Of a DNA stretch of 64,000 nucleotides, positions 16,533 to 24,889 are shown one piece after another. The position numbers and the translations under genes are program-made. Origin of the DNA: Pseudonocardia thermophila (GTDB taxonomy: Bacteria; Actinomycetota; Actinomycetes; Mycobacteriales; Pseudonocardiaceae); the NCBI RefSeq assembly GCF_900142365.1, contig NZ_FRAP01000005.1, positions 1 to 64,000 of the forward strand, written 5' to 3'. The notes under the pieces were generated by a model that was not told the DNA's origin, ran no database searches, and was given only the letters and a program-made list of their open reading frames with translations. How positions within the stretch are numbered: position 1 is the first letter of the stretch; the number at the start of each line of letters is the position of its first letter.

Positions 16533-18442
16533 AGTCCCATCCCGACCCGCTCACCGTCCCGGATGGCGGAGTCGGCGCGCCGCGGTGCGACGCAGTCGCC
16601 GATCCGCTGCGCGGGGATCCCGCGCTCCCGCAGCGCCCGCCACAGGTCGTCCGCGGGCAGGGCCGGGACGGCGCACACGACCCAGTCGCAGTACCGCTCG
16701 AGGGCCTCTCCGGTGGTGTGCCGGAGCAGCTGCAGGCGGACCCCGGCCCCGTCGGCCGCAGCCCCGACGACGGCGAGTTCGTCACTCAGCGTGATACCGG
16801 CGGCTGCGGCCCGGCGGTGGAAGTGCTCGCTGTCGAGGGTGGTCCCGAGCACCTGCGCGACCGTGAGCGCGGGCGTGGAGAGCTCGACGCGGCACCCGCG
16901 CGCGGCCAGCAGCTCGGCCACGGAGGTGGCCTCGTGGGAGCCCAACTCGTCGTGCACGACCACGTCCCCGGCCGGGGCGACGCGACCGGCCAGCACGTCG
17001 CGCACGTCCACGATCCGCTCGATCCCCACCGCCCACGCGGGTCGTCGGGGCACCGCCCCGGTGGCGACGACGACCGCGTCGGCCCCCTCCGCAGCGACGG
17101 CGTCGGCGTCCACGGCCATCCCCGTGCGGACGTCCACCCCGGCGCGCAGGCACGCGGCGTGCAGCGCGTCGACGAGGCGGGCGAACTCGCCCCGGTGCGG
17201 GGCGGAGGCCGCGAGCCGCAGCGCCCCGCCGACGGCGGCCGATCGCTCGCACAGCACGACGTCGTGGCCGCGGCGGGCCGCCGACTCCGCCGCCGTGAGC
17301 CCGGCCGGCCCGCCGCCGACGACGAGCACCCGCCGCCGGCGCGTCGGCGCGGGCAGCGCGATCGACTCCCGCCCGGCCCGCGGGTTGGCGAGGCAGCCGA
17401 GCCGCTGGTTGAACCCGACCCGGCCCACGCACTCCTGGTTGCAGCCCACGCACGGCATGGTCGGCCCGCGGGCCCACGCGGGATCGGCGATCTGGCCGCG
17501 CACCACGCCGACGAGATCGCAGTGCCCGCCGGCGAGCGCCGCCTCCGCGGCCGCGTGGGTGGTGAACCGGCCGATCCCGATCACGGGCAGCCCGGCCCGG
17601 CGGATCGCCGCCGCCACCGGCAGCGCGTAGCCGGGCGGCACCGACATCGGCGCCTCGATGAGGTGCAGCGTCGCAGTCGCCACCCCGGTGGCGGTGTTGA
17701 CGTACGTGACGGTGCCGTCGGCGGCGAGCAGCCGTGCCGTTTCCACGGCCTCCGCCAGCGGGGTACCGCCGGGCAGCCCCTCGTCGCCGCAGAGCCGCAC
17801 GCCGAGCACCCGGTCGCCGATCGCGTCGCGGACGGCCGCGGCGATCTCCCGCACGATCCGCGAGCGGTTCTCGATGCCGCCGCCGTAGCGGTCGGTGCGG
17901 CGGTTGGTGAGCGGGGAGAGGAACTGTCGCAGGATCGAGGCGTGCGAGCACTGCAGCTCGACCCCGTCGAACCCGCCCTCGACGCACAGCTGCGCGGCCC
18001 GCGCGTACCCATCGGTCAGCTCCCGGATCTCCCGGGTGGTGATCTCGACGGGGACCTCGCGGAACATCGGGTCGGCGATCGGCGACGGCGCCCGGATCGG
18101 CTCGCGCGAGTACATGCCGCTCGACTGAGCGCCGTTGTGGTTGAGCTGGGCCAGGATCGGCACGTCGTGAGCGTGGACGGCGTCGGTGATCGCCCGGTAC
18201 CCGGGCAGCGCCGCCGGGTCGCCGCCGCGGATCAGCTTCTCGTACGGCTGGTCGCCGGGCAGCACCGAGTGCTCCTCGGTGATCACCAAGCCGGTCCCGC
18301 CGGCGGCGCGGGCGGCGTAGTACGCGGCGTGCTGGGCGGTCGGCAGGCCGGCCTCCGCGGCGGCGGTCAGGTGCGCGGCGAAGACGATCCGGTTGCGCAG
18401 CCGCAGCGGGCCCAGATCGAACGGGCTGTGCAGCAGGCTCAC
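16529..18442 (-). CDS. Mycofactocin-associated FadH/OYE-family oxidoreductase 2
   Basis: A 637-aa flavoprotein of the old yellow enzyme/2,4-dienoyl-CoA reductase type. The N-terminal TIM barrel binds FMN. A [4Fe-4S] motif CVGCNQEC plus a fourth Cys lies at about residues 331-350. A C-terminal FAD/NAD(P) module begins with RRVLVVGGGPAGLTAAES. Members of this family are known to sit beside mycofactocin genes, and their substrate is unknown. The GTG start at 18442 overlaps the stop of OYE1, and its own stop overlaps mftE, so the operon is tightly coupled. It probably moves electrons between nicotinamide or mycofactocin carriers and an enoyl-type substrate; this is inference. Confidence 0.88.
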   Translation of the reverse strand: MSLLHSPFDLGPLRLRNRIVFAAHLTAAAEAGLPTAQHAAYYAARAAGGTGLVITEEHSVLPGDQPYEKLIRGGDPAALPGYRAITDAVHAHDVPILAQLNHNGAQSSGMYSREPIRAPSPIADPMFREVPVEITTREIRELTDGYARAAQLCVEGGFDGVELQCSHASILRQFLSPLTNRRTDRYGGGIENRSRIVREIAAAVRDAIGDRVLGVRLCGDEGLPGGTPLAEAVETARLLAADGTVTYVNTATGVATATLHLIEAPMSVPPGYALPVAAAIRRAGLPVIGIGRFTTHAAAEAALAGGHCDLVGVVRGQIADPAWARGPTMPCVGCNQECVGRVGFNQRLGCLANPRAGRESIALPAPTRRRRVLVVGGGPAGLTAAESAARRGHDVVLCERSAAVGGALRLAASAPHRGEFARLVDALHAACLRAGVDVRTGMAVDADAVAAEGADAVVVATGAVPRRPAWAVGIERIVDVRDVLAGRVAPAGDVVVHDELGSHEATSVAELLAARGCRVELSTPALTVAQVLGTTLDSEHFHRRAAAAGITLSDELAVVGAAADGAGVRLQLLRHTTGEALERYCDWVVCAVPALPADDLWRALRERGIPAQRIGDCVAPRRADSAIRDGERVGMGL

Positions 18443-20285
18443 CGCGCGACCCCGATCTCCGTGCTCGCACCGATGGCCAGGGCCACCCGCCGGGCCTCGC
18501 GGACGGCCTCGTGCACGGTGCGCGGTGCGACGCAGTCACCGATGCGGGGCAGATCGGGACGGGCCCGCCAGAGGGTGTCCTCGGGCAGCCGGTAGCCGCA
18601 GTCGATCACCGCCGCACAGGGCACGGTGCGCCGCTCCCCCGTCCAGACGTGCTCCAGCACGGCGTGCCCGCCGCGCACCTCCACGAGCCGCATCCGCCGC
18701 TCCCGCACCACCCCGGCACGGGAGAGCCGCACCGCCACCTCGGCCGGGTCCTGCAGCTGCTTGCCGGCCACCGCGTCCGGGGTGACGAGCGTGGCGCCCA
18801 GCGGTTCGGCGACGTCGCAGCCGATCCCGTCCCCGACCGGGTCGTACACCACGACGGGCCCGGCTGGTCGGGCCCCGGCCGATGCCGGGTACACCGGCAC
18901 GTCCGACGGATACTCCGGCGGCGCGTCCCGCCCGCCGGTCGCGAGCACGACGGTGCCGCGCAGGTCGTCCGGCCCCGCGACCACACCCAGCTCGACGATC
19001 ACCCCGGCCCGCGCCAGCTCCCGCTCCCACCACTCGACGAGCAGGCCCGCGCGCGGGTTGGGCCAGCACCGCATCGTCCCGCCGAGCCGGTCACCGCGCT
19101 CGACGAGCCGCACCCGGTGCCCGCGCAGGCCGAGCACCCGCGCCGCCTCCATCCCGGCCGGTCCACCGCCGACGACGAGCACGTCCCGGGCCACCGGATC
19201 GCGGCCCTCGATCGGCGGGTCGATCGTCTCGTGGCCGGAGCGGGGTTCGGCGTCGTCGCTGACGATCGGGTTGCGGACGTCGCGGACCTCGGTCCACCGG
19301 TTCGACAGCAGCGGCGGCCGGATCCGCTCCGGGTGCCCGCTGCGCACGTGCGTGACCAGGTCGGGGTCGGCGATCAGGCTTCTCGTCATCTCGACGAGGT
19401 CGCAGTCGCCGTGGTCGAGGGCGTCCTGCGCCATCTCGACGTCGACGACGCTGCCCTGCAGGCACACCGGCACCCGGCCGCGGAACGACCGGCAGAGCTC
19501 CCGGTTGAACCCCGGCGGGGTGTGCCAGTCCGGCCGGGTCGCCCCGACCGACAGCCCGCTGCCGCGCACTGGGACGAGGTAGTCGGCGTCGAGGTCGCGC
19601 GGCACCGACTCCGGCGTGATCCCGGCCCAGGGGGCCAGCTCGTCGCAGCACAGCCGCAGCCCCAGCACCCGCCCGTCGAGCTCCTCGCGCACGGCCGCCA
19701 GCACCGCGCGCAGTACGGCGTCGGACGGGTTCGGCGTCGACAGCCCGGAGAGGAACTGCCGCAGCAGCGAGTGCTGCCCGGCGTTGATCTCCACGCCGTC
19801 CAGGCCCGCGGTGACGGCGAGCCGGGTGGCCGCGGCGAACCCGTCGACGAGCGCGGCGATCTCCTCCTCGCCCATCGCGAGCGGCACCTCGCCGACGCCG
19901 GCGTCCGGGATCGCCGCCGCACCCCACAGCTCCCGCTCCGTGTACGCGGAGCTGCCCTGGGCGCCGGCGTGCCCGAGCCCGGCCAGCACGAGCGCGCCGT
20001 ACGGGCGGCAAGCGGCCGCGACGGCCCGCCAGCCGGGCACGGCGGAGGTGGCCAGCGGCGCGCGCTCGTAGGGATGGTCGGACGGATGCACCGAAGCGAT
20101 CTCTGTGACGATGACGCCGGCGCCCCCGGCCGCCCGCGCGGCGTAGTAGGCGGTGTGCCGCTCGGAGAACGCGCGGCCGCAGCCGAGGTTGGTGACGTGC
20201 GGACCGAACAGCACCCGGCTGGGCGCCGTCCGCGAGCCGAGTGGGACTGGTCCGGCCAGGGGGAACTCCTGGCCGGACCGGACAT
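18439..20285 (-). CDS. Mycofactocin-associated FadH/OYE-family oxidoreductase 1, apparent N-terminal frameshift
   Basis: An OYE/FadH-type flavoprotein of about 615 aa if the frame is repaired. The natural start is ATG at 20285, sharing one base with the mftC stop (TGATG), but that frame leaves the barrel frame after about nine codons. One extra C in the C5 run (complement of G at 20259-20263) would join the two and give MSGPARSSPLAGPVPLGS, then the barrel. The alternatives are a non-canonical CTG start or a GTG near 20223 that truncates the barrel. The barrel has GQHSLLRQFLSG; the FAD module starts DVLVVGGGPAGMEAARVLG. Aligned without gaps to OYE2, all four Fe-S cysteines are replaced (P, S, T, D), so no cluster is expected. 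The substrate is unknown. It could be an intact gene with a sequencing error. Confidence 0.8.
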
Positions 20286-21496
20286 CAGCCGCCTGCGACG
20301 GGCACCTGCCGGGGATCGAAGCCCGCGATCGGGCTGGACTCGCAGGCCTTGTCGGGCCGCCTGCCGATCTGCAGCAGCACCGGGGCCTTGCCGGTGCGGC
20401 CGTTGCGCGGCGCGGACCGGGAGTGGTCGACGTCGGAGCGCGGGATGACGACGCCGTCCCGCGCGGCCAGCGCCTGCTCGCCGTAGCCCTGCACGCACTC
20501 CGGGTCGGGCCCGTCGAGCGGCAGGCCGGTGAAGAACTTCGCGGCCATGCAGCCGCCCTGGCAGCTGTCGAAGTGCTGGCAGGACCGGCACGCACCGCCG
20601 GTCTGCGGCTGGCGCAGCCGCTGGAACAGCTCCGACTCGCGCCAGACGCGGGCGAAGCCGCCCGGGTCGCGCACGTTGCCGGCGAGGAAGTTCTGGTGGA
20701 TCGCGAACGGGCAGGCGTACACATCACCGACGGGGTCGATCAGGCAGACGACCCGACCGGCGCCGCACAGGTTCAACCCGGGCAGCGCCTCGCCGTAGGC
20801 GGAGAGGTGGAAGAACGAGTCGCCGGTGAGCACCTGGTCGCCGCGCTCGAGCAGCCACTCGTACATCTGCCGCTGCTGCGCGGCGGTGGGGTGCAGTTCG
20901 TCCCACACGTCGGCACCGCGCCCGGACGGCCGCAGCCGGGTGATGCGCAGCTGGGCCCCGTACTTGTCGGCGATGGCCTTGAACTCGTCGAGCTGGTCGA
21001 CGTTCTGCCGGGTCATCACCACGGAGATCTTCGGCTGGGTGAACCCGGCCTCGGCGAGGTTCTCCAGCGCGCGGATCGCCATGTCGTAACTGCCGGGGCC
21101 GCGGACGTAGTCGTTGACCTCGGGGGTGGCGCCGTCGAGCGATATCTGCACGTCGACGTAGTCGGTGCGGGCCAGCTGCGCCGCCCGCGCCTTGTCGATC
21201 TTGACGCCGTTGGTGGAGAACTTGACCCCCACCTGGTGGTCGATGGCGTAGTCCAGCAGCTCCCAGAAGTCGGGGCGCACGGTCGGCTCGCCACCGCCGA
21301 TGTTGACGTAGAAGACCTGCATCGCCTGCAGCTCGTCGACGACGCGCTTGGCCTCGTCGGTGGTGAGCTCACGCGGATCGCGCCGCCCGGACGACGACAG
21401 GCAGTGCGCACAGGTCAGGTTGCACGCGTAGGTGAGCTCCCAGGTCAGGCAGATCGGGGAGTTCAGGCCGTACTGGAAGTGCTCGACCAGCTTCAC
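20285..21496 (-). CDS. mftC: Mycofactocin radical SAM maturase
   Basis: MftC is a radical S-adenosylmethionine/SPASM enzyme that oxidatively decarboxylates the C-terminal Tyr of MftA and cyclises the Val-Tyr end. The 403-aa protein has the radical SAM triad CNLTCAHC at Cys25, Cys29 and Cys32, the SAM-binding GGEP motif, and a C-terminal SPASM domain with CGAGRVVC, VYACPFAIHQ, CRSCQHFDSCQGGC. The GTG start at 21496 overlaps the mftB stop (GTGA), matching co-translation with its peptide chaperone. Its TGA overlaps the ATG of OYE1. A longer open frame upstream overlaps mftB and is not used. Confidence 0.96.
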   Translation of the reverse strand: MKLVEHFQYGLNSPICLTWELTYACNLTCAHCLSSSGRRDPRELTTDEAKRVVDELQAMQVFYVNIGGGEPTVRPDFWELLDYAIDHQVGVKFSTNGVKIDKARAAQLARTDYVDVQISLDGATPEVNDYVRGPGSYDMAIRALENLAEAGFTQPKISVVMTRQNVDQLDEFKAIADKYGAQLRITRLRPSGRGADVWDELHPTAAQQRQMYEWLLERGDQVLTGDSFFHLSAYGEALPGLNLCGAGRVVCLIDPVGDVYACPFAIHQNFLAGNVRDPGGFARVWRESELFQRLRQPQTGGACRSCQHFDSCQGGCMAAKFFTGLPLDGPDPECVQGYGEQALAARDGVVIPRSDVDHSRSAPRNGRTGKAPVLLQIGRRPDKACESSPIAGFDPRQVPVAGG

Positions 21497-21780
21497 TGGG
21501 GACGCTCCTCGATCGTGCCGCTGGCCTTCAGCCCGGCCAGCGCGCGCAGGTAGGCGGGGCGCTGCTCCTCGGGAACTCCCGCCGCCTCGACGGCGGAGTG
21601 CACGTCGGGGTGATCGGCGAGCCCGGAGACGACCGTGACCAGCTCGGGCGTCTTCAGGAACGACAGCTTGCGGGTCACGAAGTCGTAGACCAGTGCCCCG
21701 AACGGTTCCGGGCGCAGCGCCACCGAGGGGCTGCACCGGTGCGGACGTTCCGGACGGAAATCCGGGCTCGCCGTCGACAT
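21493..21780 (-). CDS. mftB: Mycofactocin precursor chaperone (RRE protein)
   Basis: MftB is the small RiPP-recognition-element protein that binds the MftA leader and presents it to MftC. The 95-aa product reads through LRPEPFGALVYDFVTRKLSF and LKTPELVTVV, both typical of this family, and the length fits. ATG at 21780 lies 13 bases after the mftA stop; the stop overlaps mftC. Gene order mftA-mftB-mftC supports the call independently of sequence similarity. Confidence 0.93.
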   Translation of the reverse strand: MSTASPDFRPERPHRCSPSVALRPEPFGALVYDFVTRKLSFLKTPELVTVVSGLADHPDVHSAVEAAGVPEEQRPAYLRALAGLKASGTIEERPQ

Positions 21781-21793
21781 AGCGGTGATCGCC

Positions 21794-21895
21794 TCAGTAC
21801 ACGCCGCACATGCCGTCGATCGAGACCTCCTCCACGAGGGTCTCCTCGACGACCGGCTCGTCGGTGGTGGTGGACTGGGGCTCGTTCTCGGCCAT
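21794..21895 (-). CDS. mftA: Mycofactocin precursor peptide
   Basis: A 33-aa precursor beginning MAENEPQS, with an acidic leader (EEPV-type, many Glu) and the conserved family C-terminus IDGMCGVY. The final Val-Tyr pair is the substrate of MftC, and MftE later releases the processed dipeptide. The start ATG at 21895 has GAGGAG seven to twelve bases upstream. It is the first gene of the operon and diverges from the DUF952-GNAT gene at 22015. Confidence 0.95.
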   Translation of the reverse strand: MAENEPQSTTTDEPVVEETLVEEVSIDGMCGVY

Positions 21896-21941
21896 GCTCG
21901 CTCCTCGGTCGTGACGTCCTGATGGCATGCAGCCACCTGGG

Positions 21942-21963
21942 ACGGTAATTGGCACCCGGTGCC
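21942..21963. promoter_or_regulatory. Palindrome and -10-like box upstream of mftA
   Basis: In the divergent gap between mftA and the gene at 22015, GGCACCCGGTGCC (21951-21963) is an inverted repeat. On the minus strand TACCGT (complement of 21942-21947) is a TANNNT -10 candidate for mftA, giving a leader of about 40 nt. The palindrome would fall between the -10 and -35, as expected for a repressor operator. The usual TetR-type regulator MftR is not in the window. Confidence 0.4.
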
Positions 21964-22014
21964 GAATACAAGACCGGTTCCGATGACTGCCCGAAAGCAG
22001 GGGGGACAACCGCC

Positions 22015-23109
22015 ATGAGCACGGTTCTGCTGCACCTGATCGCGACGGCGCAGTGGCGGGAGGTGCTCGCCGCGGGCGCGGTGCACCCCCTGCCCGGCGC
22101 GCAGTTCGTCCACCTGTCCGCCCCGGAGCAGGTGGCGCTGCCGGCGAACCGGCTCTTCGCCGGCCGCCGGGACCTGCTCCTGCTGGTCCTGGACCCGGAC
22201 CGGATCGGCGCCGAGGTGCGCTGGGAGCCGGGGGTGCCCGGCGATCCGGAGACGATGCGCTTCCCGCACGCCTACGGCCCCGTGCCGACGACCGCGGTGC
22301 TCGCCGTCGTTCCGTACCGCCCGGACGCCGCCGGGCGCTTCGCCGAACCGGACCCGCTGCCCGTCGACGTCGCCCGCCGCTGCCTGTTCCTCGAGGAGTC
22401 GGTCACCCGGCGAACGGCGGCCACGGAAGCGCCGGTCACCGGCGGGGTGGCGGTGCGCACGCCCGCTGTCGCCGGCTCCCGCCAGCACAACCAGCTGCTC
22501 GTCGCCGGGCCCACCGACGCGGTCACGCTCGCGGCGGACGCCGACGCCGAACTCGGCGGTTCACCGCACCGCACGGCGACCCTGCTCGGCGAGACCCACC
22601 GGCCGACGGCCGAGGCGCTGGCAGCCGCCGGGTGGGAGGCCGAGGAGATCGTCGTGATGGCCGCGCGGCCGGGCGGCTCCCGGGTGGCCGGGGTCGAGCA
22701 GGTGGACGCCGAAGCGCTGCGCCCGGTCTGGGCGGCGACGTGGCGGCGCGACGTCCCCGGCGTCTCCGACGCCGCCGTCACCGACCTCGTCGACCGCAAC
22801 CTCCTGCAGGAGGAGGTCGTCGACGCCCGCTACCTCGCGGTCCGCGCCGAGGGAGCGGTCGTGGCCTCGGGGATCCTCCTGCTCGACGGGGCGACGGCGT
22901 GGCTCACCGACCTCGCGACCGATCCGGCGCACCGCGGCCGCGGACACGGCGACGCCCTCGTCACCCACGCACTGGCGATCGCGGGCGAGGCGGGCTGCGA
23001 CGTCGTCGGGCTCGGCGCGGCCGCCGGCGACTGGCCACGGGCCTGGTACGCCCGGCGCGGCTTCGCCGAGGTCGAGCGCCTCTGGTGCGTCACGGCGCAG
23101 GAGGTCTGA
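22015..23109 (+). CDS. DUF952 domain fused to GNAT acetyltransferase
   Basis: A 364-aa protein. Residues 1-100 match the DUF952 pattern (LLHLIATAQWREV, FVHLSAPEQV, LFAGRRDLLLLVLD, VRWEPG), a small domain of unknown function. The C-terminal part (about 215-364) is a GNAT N-acetyltransferase with the acetyl-CoA loop TDPAHRGRGHGDALV and the family end AWYARRGFAEVERLW. The middle resembles another, degenerate GNAT half. ATG at 22015 is preceded by GGGGGA; an in-frame extension to 21949 lacks a ribosome-binding site. It is divergent from mftA. The substrate is unknown. Confidence 0.85.
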   Translation: MSTVLLHLIATAQWREVLAAGAVHPLPGAQFVHLSAPEQVALPANRLFAGRRDLLLLVLDPDRIGAEVRWEPGVPGDPETMRFPHAYGPVPTTAVLAVVPYRPDAAGRFAEPDPLPVDVARRCLFLEESVTRRTAATEAPVTGGVAVRTPAVAGSRQHNQLLVAGPTDAVTLAADADAELGGSPHRTATLLGETHRPTAEALAAAGWEAEEIVVMAARPGGSRVAGVEQVDAEALRPVWAATWRRDVPGVSDAAVTDLVDRNLLQEEVVDARYLAVRAEGAVVASGILLLDGATAWLTDLATDPAHRGRGHGDALVTHALAIAGEAGCDVVGLGAAAGDWPRAWYARRGFAEVERLWCVTAQEV

Positions 23110-23203
23110 CCACCCGCGGCGGGCTGGCCCGCACCCGGCGGGGAGGCCAGCCCCACCGCCGATCCCGCCAGGTGGCACGCCTGATCACGGCCGCCGTCGT
23201 CCC

Positions 23204-23209
23204 TAGCGT
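23204..23209 (+). promoter_or_regulatory. -10 box for leaderless RCC1-like gene
   Basis: TAGCGT with seven bases before ATG at 23217. The same arrangement recurs before several other genes in this window. GTG codons at 23208 and 23211 overlap or abut the box and are less likely starts. Confidence 0.5.
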
Positions 23210-23216
23210 GGTGAGC

Positions 23217-24353
23217 ATGTCGCTTCCCCGGGTCCTCGGCGCCGCGCTCCCCCTGCTCACCGCCGCCGCTCTGACTGCGTGCGGCCCGGCCGTGACCGGC
23301 GCGCCCGCCCCGGCGCCGATCCGGGCAGACCACGCCGCCGCGACGCTGTGGACGCAGTACGGCGCCACCCCCACCACGAGCGCGACCGACGTCGCGTCGC
23401 TGGGCAGGTCGGTGCTGTGGCTGGACACCGAGGGCCGGGTGTGGACGGCCGAGCCGGCGCCGGCCGGGCCGTGGCAGCCCACGGCCGTCGTCGGGCTGCC
23501 CTCGGGGATCGTCGACATCGACGGCATCGAGCGCTCCGACGGCGAGTTCACCGCGGCCGCGGTCGACAGCGGGGGCGGGGTGTGGATGTGGGGCCGGATC
23601 ACCGGCGCCGATTCGGCCGGCCCGTACGACACCGTGGTCACGACGCCGAAGCGGATCGAGGGGGTCAGCGGCGCCCACAAGGTCGCCGTCGGCCCGGGGG
23701 TGGCGTTCGCCGTGACCGCGGCGGGCACCGTCGTGTCGTGGGGGACGTCGACGGACTACGAGCTGCTCGGGCGCACTGCCCCGGCCGACGTCCCCCAGCC
23801 CCCGCAGGAGCTCGCCGGGCCCACCGGCGTCATCGACGTGGCGGCCGGGTTCCCGGCGGTGTACGCGCTGACCCGGGAGGGCACCGTGTGGGGCTGGGGC
23901 AGCAACAACTACTCGCTGCTCGCGCCCGGCGACGCGCTCACCCCGGACGAGCCGGTCCTGCTGCCGCAGCTGTCCGGCATCGTCGCGATCGACGCCGAGG
24001 ACTTCACCGCCTACGCCGTCACCGGCCGGGGGACGGTACTGGCCTGGGGCGACGGCGCGAGCGGCGCGCTGAGCACCCGGGCCGTCGAGCGGGCGCCGAT
24101 CGACGCCCCGGTCACCGTCGCGGGCGTGGACGACGCCGTGGAGGTCGCCGCGGGCGCGAGCGGGGCGATGGCCGTGGGCCGGGACGGATCGGTCCACGTG
24201 TGGGGCGCGTACGCCGTCCCCGACGGGAAGGGCGGGGTCCGCGACAACGACGCCGGCACCGCCGTGCGGCTCGACTGGATCAGCGGAACGGTCCTGGTCG
24301 CGGTGCCGCCGCGGCAGGTCCAGGAGAGCTACGCGTTCCTGGTCCGACCGTGA
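23217..24353 (+). CDS. RCC1-repeat lipoprotein
   Basis: A 378-aa secreted lipoprotein. The signal peptide ends in the lipobox LTAC, so Cys about 21 would be acylated and the protein anchored outside the membrane. The rest forms RCC1-like beta-propeller repeats with recurring VAAG.., GTVWGWGSNNYS, GTVLAWGDGASG and GSVHVWGAYA motifs, about six blades. Bacterial RCC1-like propellers usually bind proteins or ligands; no partner can be assigned. No SD is visible and the start is probably leaderless. There is no clear operon link to its neighbours. Confidence 0.85.
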   Translation: MSLPRVLGAALPLLTAAALTACGPAVTGAPAPAPIRADHAAATLWTQYGATPTTSATDVASLGRSVLWLDTEGRVWTAEPAPAGPWQPTAVVGLPSGIVDIDGIERSDGEFTAAAVDSGGGVWMWGRITGADSAGPYDTVVTTPKRIEGVSGAHKVAVGPGVAFAVTAAGTVVSWGTSTDYELLGRTAPADVPQPPQELAGPTGVIDVAAGFPAVYALTREGTVWGWGSNNYSLLAPGDALTPDEPVLLPQLSGIVAIDAEDFTAYAVTGRGTVLAWGDGASGALSTRAVERAPIDAPVTVAGVDDAVEVAAGASGAMAVGRDGSVHVWGAYAVPDGKGGVRDNDAGTAVRLDWISGTVLVAVPPRQVQESYAFLVRP

Positions 24354-24374
24354 TTCAGCCGGCCGGAAGGAGCT

Positions 24375-24391
24375 CGTAACACGCTATTACG
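24375..24391 (+). promoter_or_regulatory. Inverted repeat and -10-like box before antiporter operon
   Basis: CGTAA and TTACG arms (24375-24379, 24387-24391) are separated by seven bases. TATTAC at 24385-24390 could be the -10, ten bases before the GTG at 24401, so the operon may be leaderless and the palindrome an operator or a promoter-overlapping hairpin. Confidence 0.35.
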
Positions 24392-24400
24392 CTGTCGGCC

Positions 24401-24883
24401 GTGAACGTCGACGTTACCCCGCTGCCCGGCATCGGTGTGCGCAAGGACTTCGCGATCCGCGGGGGCCGCCGCATCGGTGTGGTCAGCCACCGGGACGGCA
24501 GGATCGAGCTGATCGTCTCCAAGGCCGACGACCCGGACGCCTGCCTGGCCGAGATCCCGCTGACCGTGGACGAGGCGAGCGCGCTGGCCAACCTGCTGGG
24601 CGCGCCGCAGCTCGTGCAGCAGCTGTCGCGTGAGCACGGCGACCTCCCGGGGGTGCAGACCCGGGGGCTGCCGATCAGCAGCGGGTCGAAGTACGACGGT
24701 CGCACCCTGGGCGACACCCAGCTGCGCACCCGCACCTCCGTGTCGGTGGTGGCGGTCATGCGGGCCGGGCAGGTGCATCCGTCGCCCTCGCCAGATTTCA
24801 CGCTCACCGCGGGCGACGTGTTGATAGCAGTAGGCACAACAGAAGGGCTCGACGCTGCGGTCAAGATCCTCGAGAGGGGATAG
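24401..24883 (+). CDS. TrkA-C regulatory subunit of K+/H+ antiporter
   Basis: A 160-aa cytosolic protein of the KhtT type. The C-terminal half (about 85-160) is a TrkA-C/RCK-C domain: LPISSGSKYDGRTLGD, then VSVVAVMRAGQ, FTLTAGDVLIAVGT. Such subunits bind nucleotide or sense pH and gate an attached antiporter. GTG at 24401 has no SD and is probably leaderless. The antiporter gene starts six bases after its stop, so they form a two-gene operon. Confidence 0.9.
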   Translation: MNVDVTPLPGIGVRKDFAIRGGRRIGVVSHRDGRIELIVSKADDPDACLAEIPLTVDEASALANLLGAPQLVQQLSREHGDLPGVQTRGLPISSGSKYDGRTLGDTQLRTRTSVSVVAVMRAGQVHPSPSPDFTLTAGDVLIAVGTTEGLDAAVKILERG

Positions 24884-24889
24884 GACCGC

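Noticed and set aside
20288..20727. N-terminal extension of OYE1 into mftC
   Set aside because: The extension is mftC read out of frame; the TGATG overlap gives the natural start with a frameshift.
21781..22488. N-terminal extension of mftB
   Set aside because: It would run through mftA, which has its own SD, leader and conserved IDGMCGVY end.
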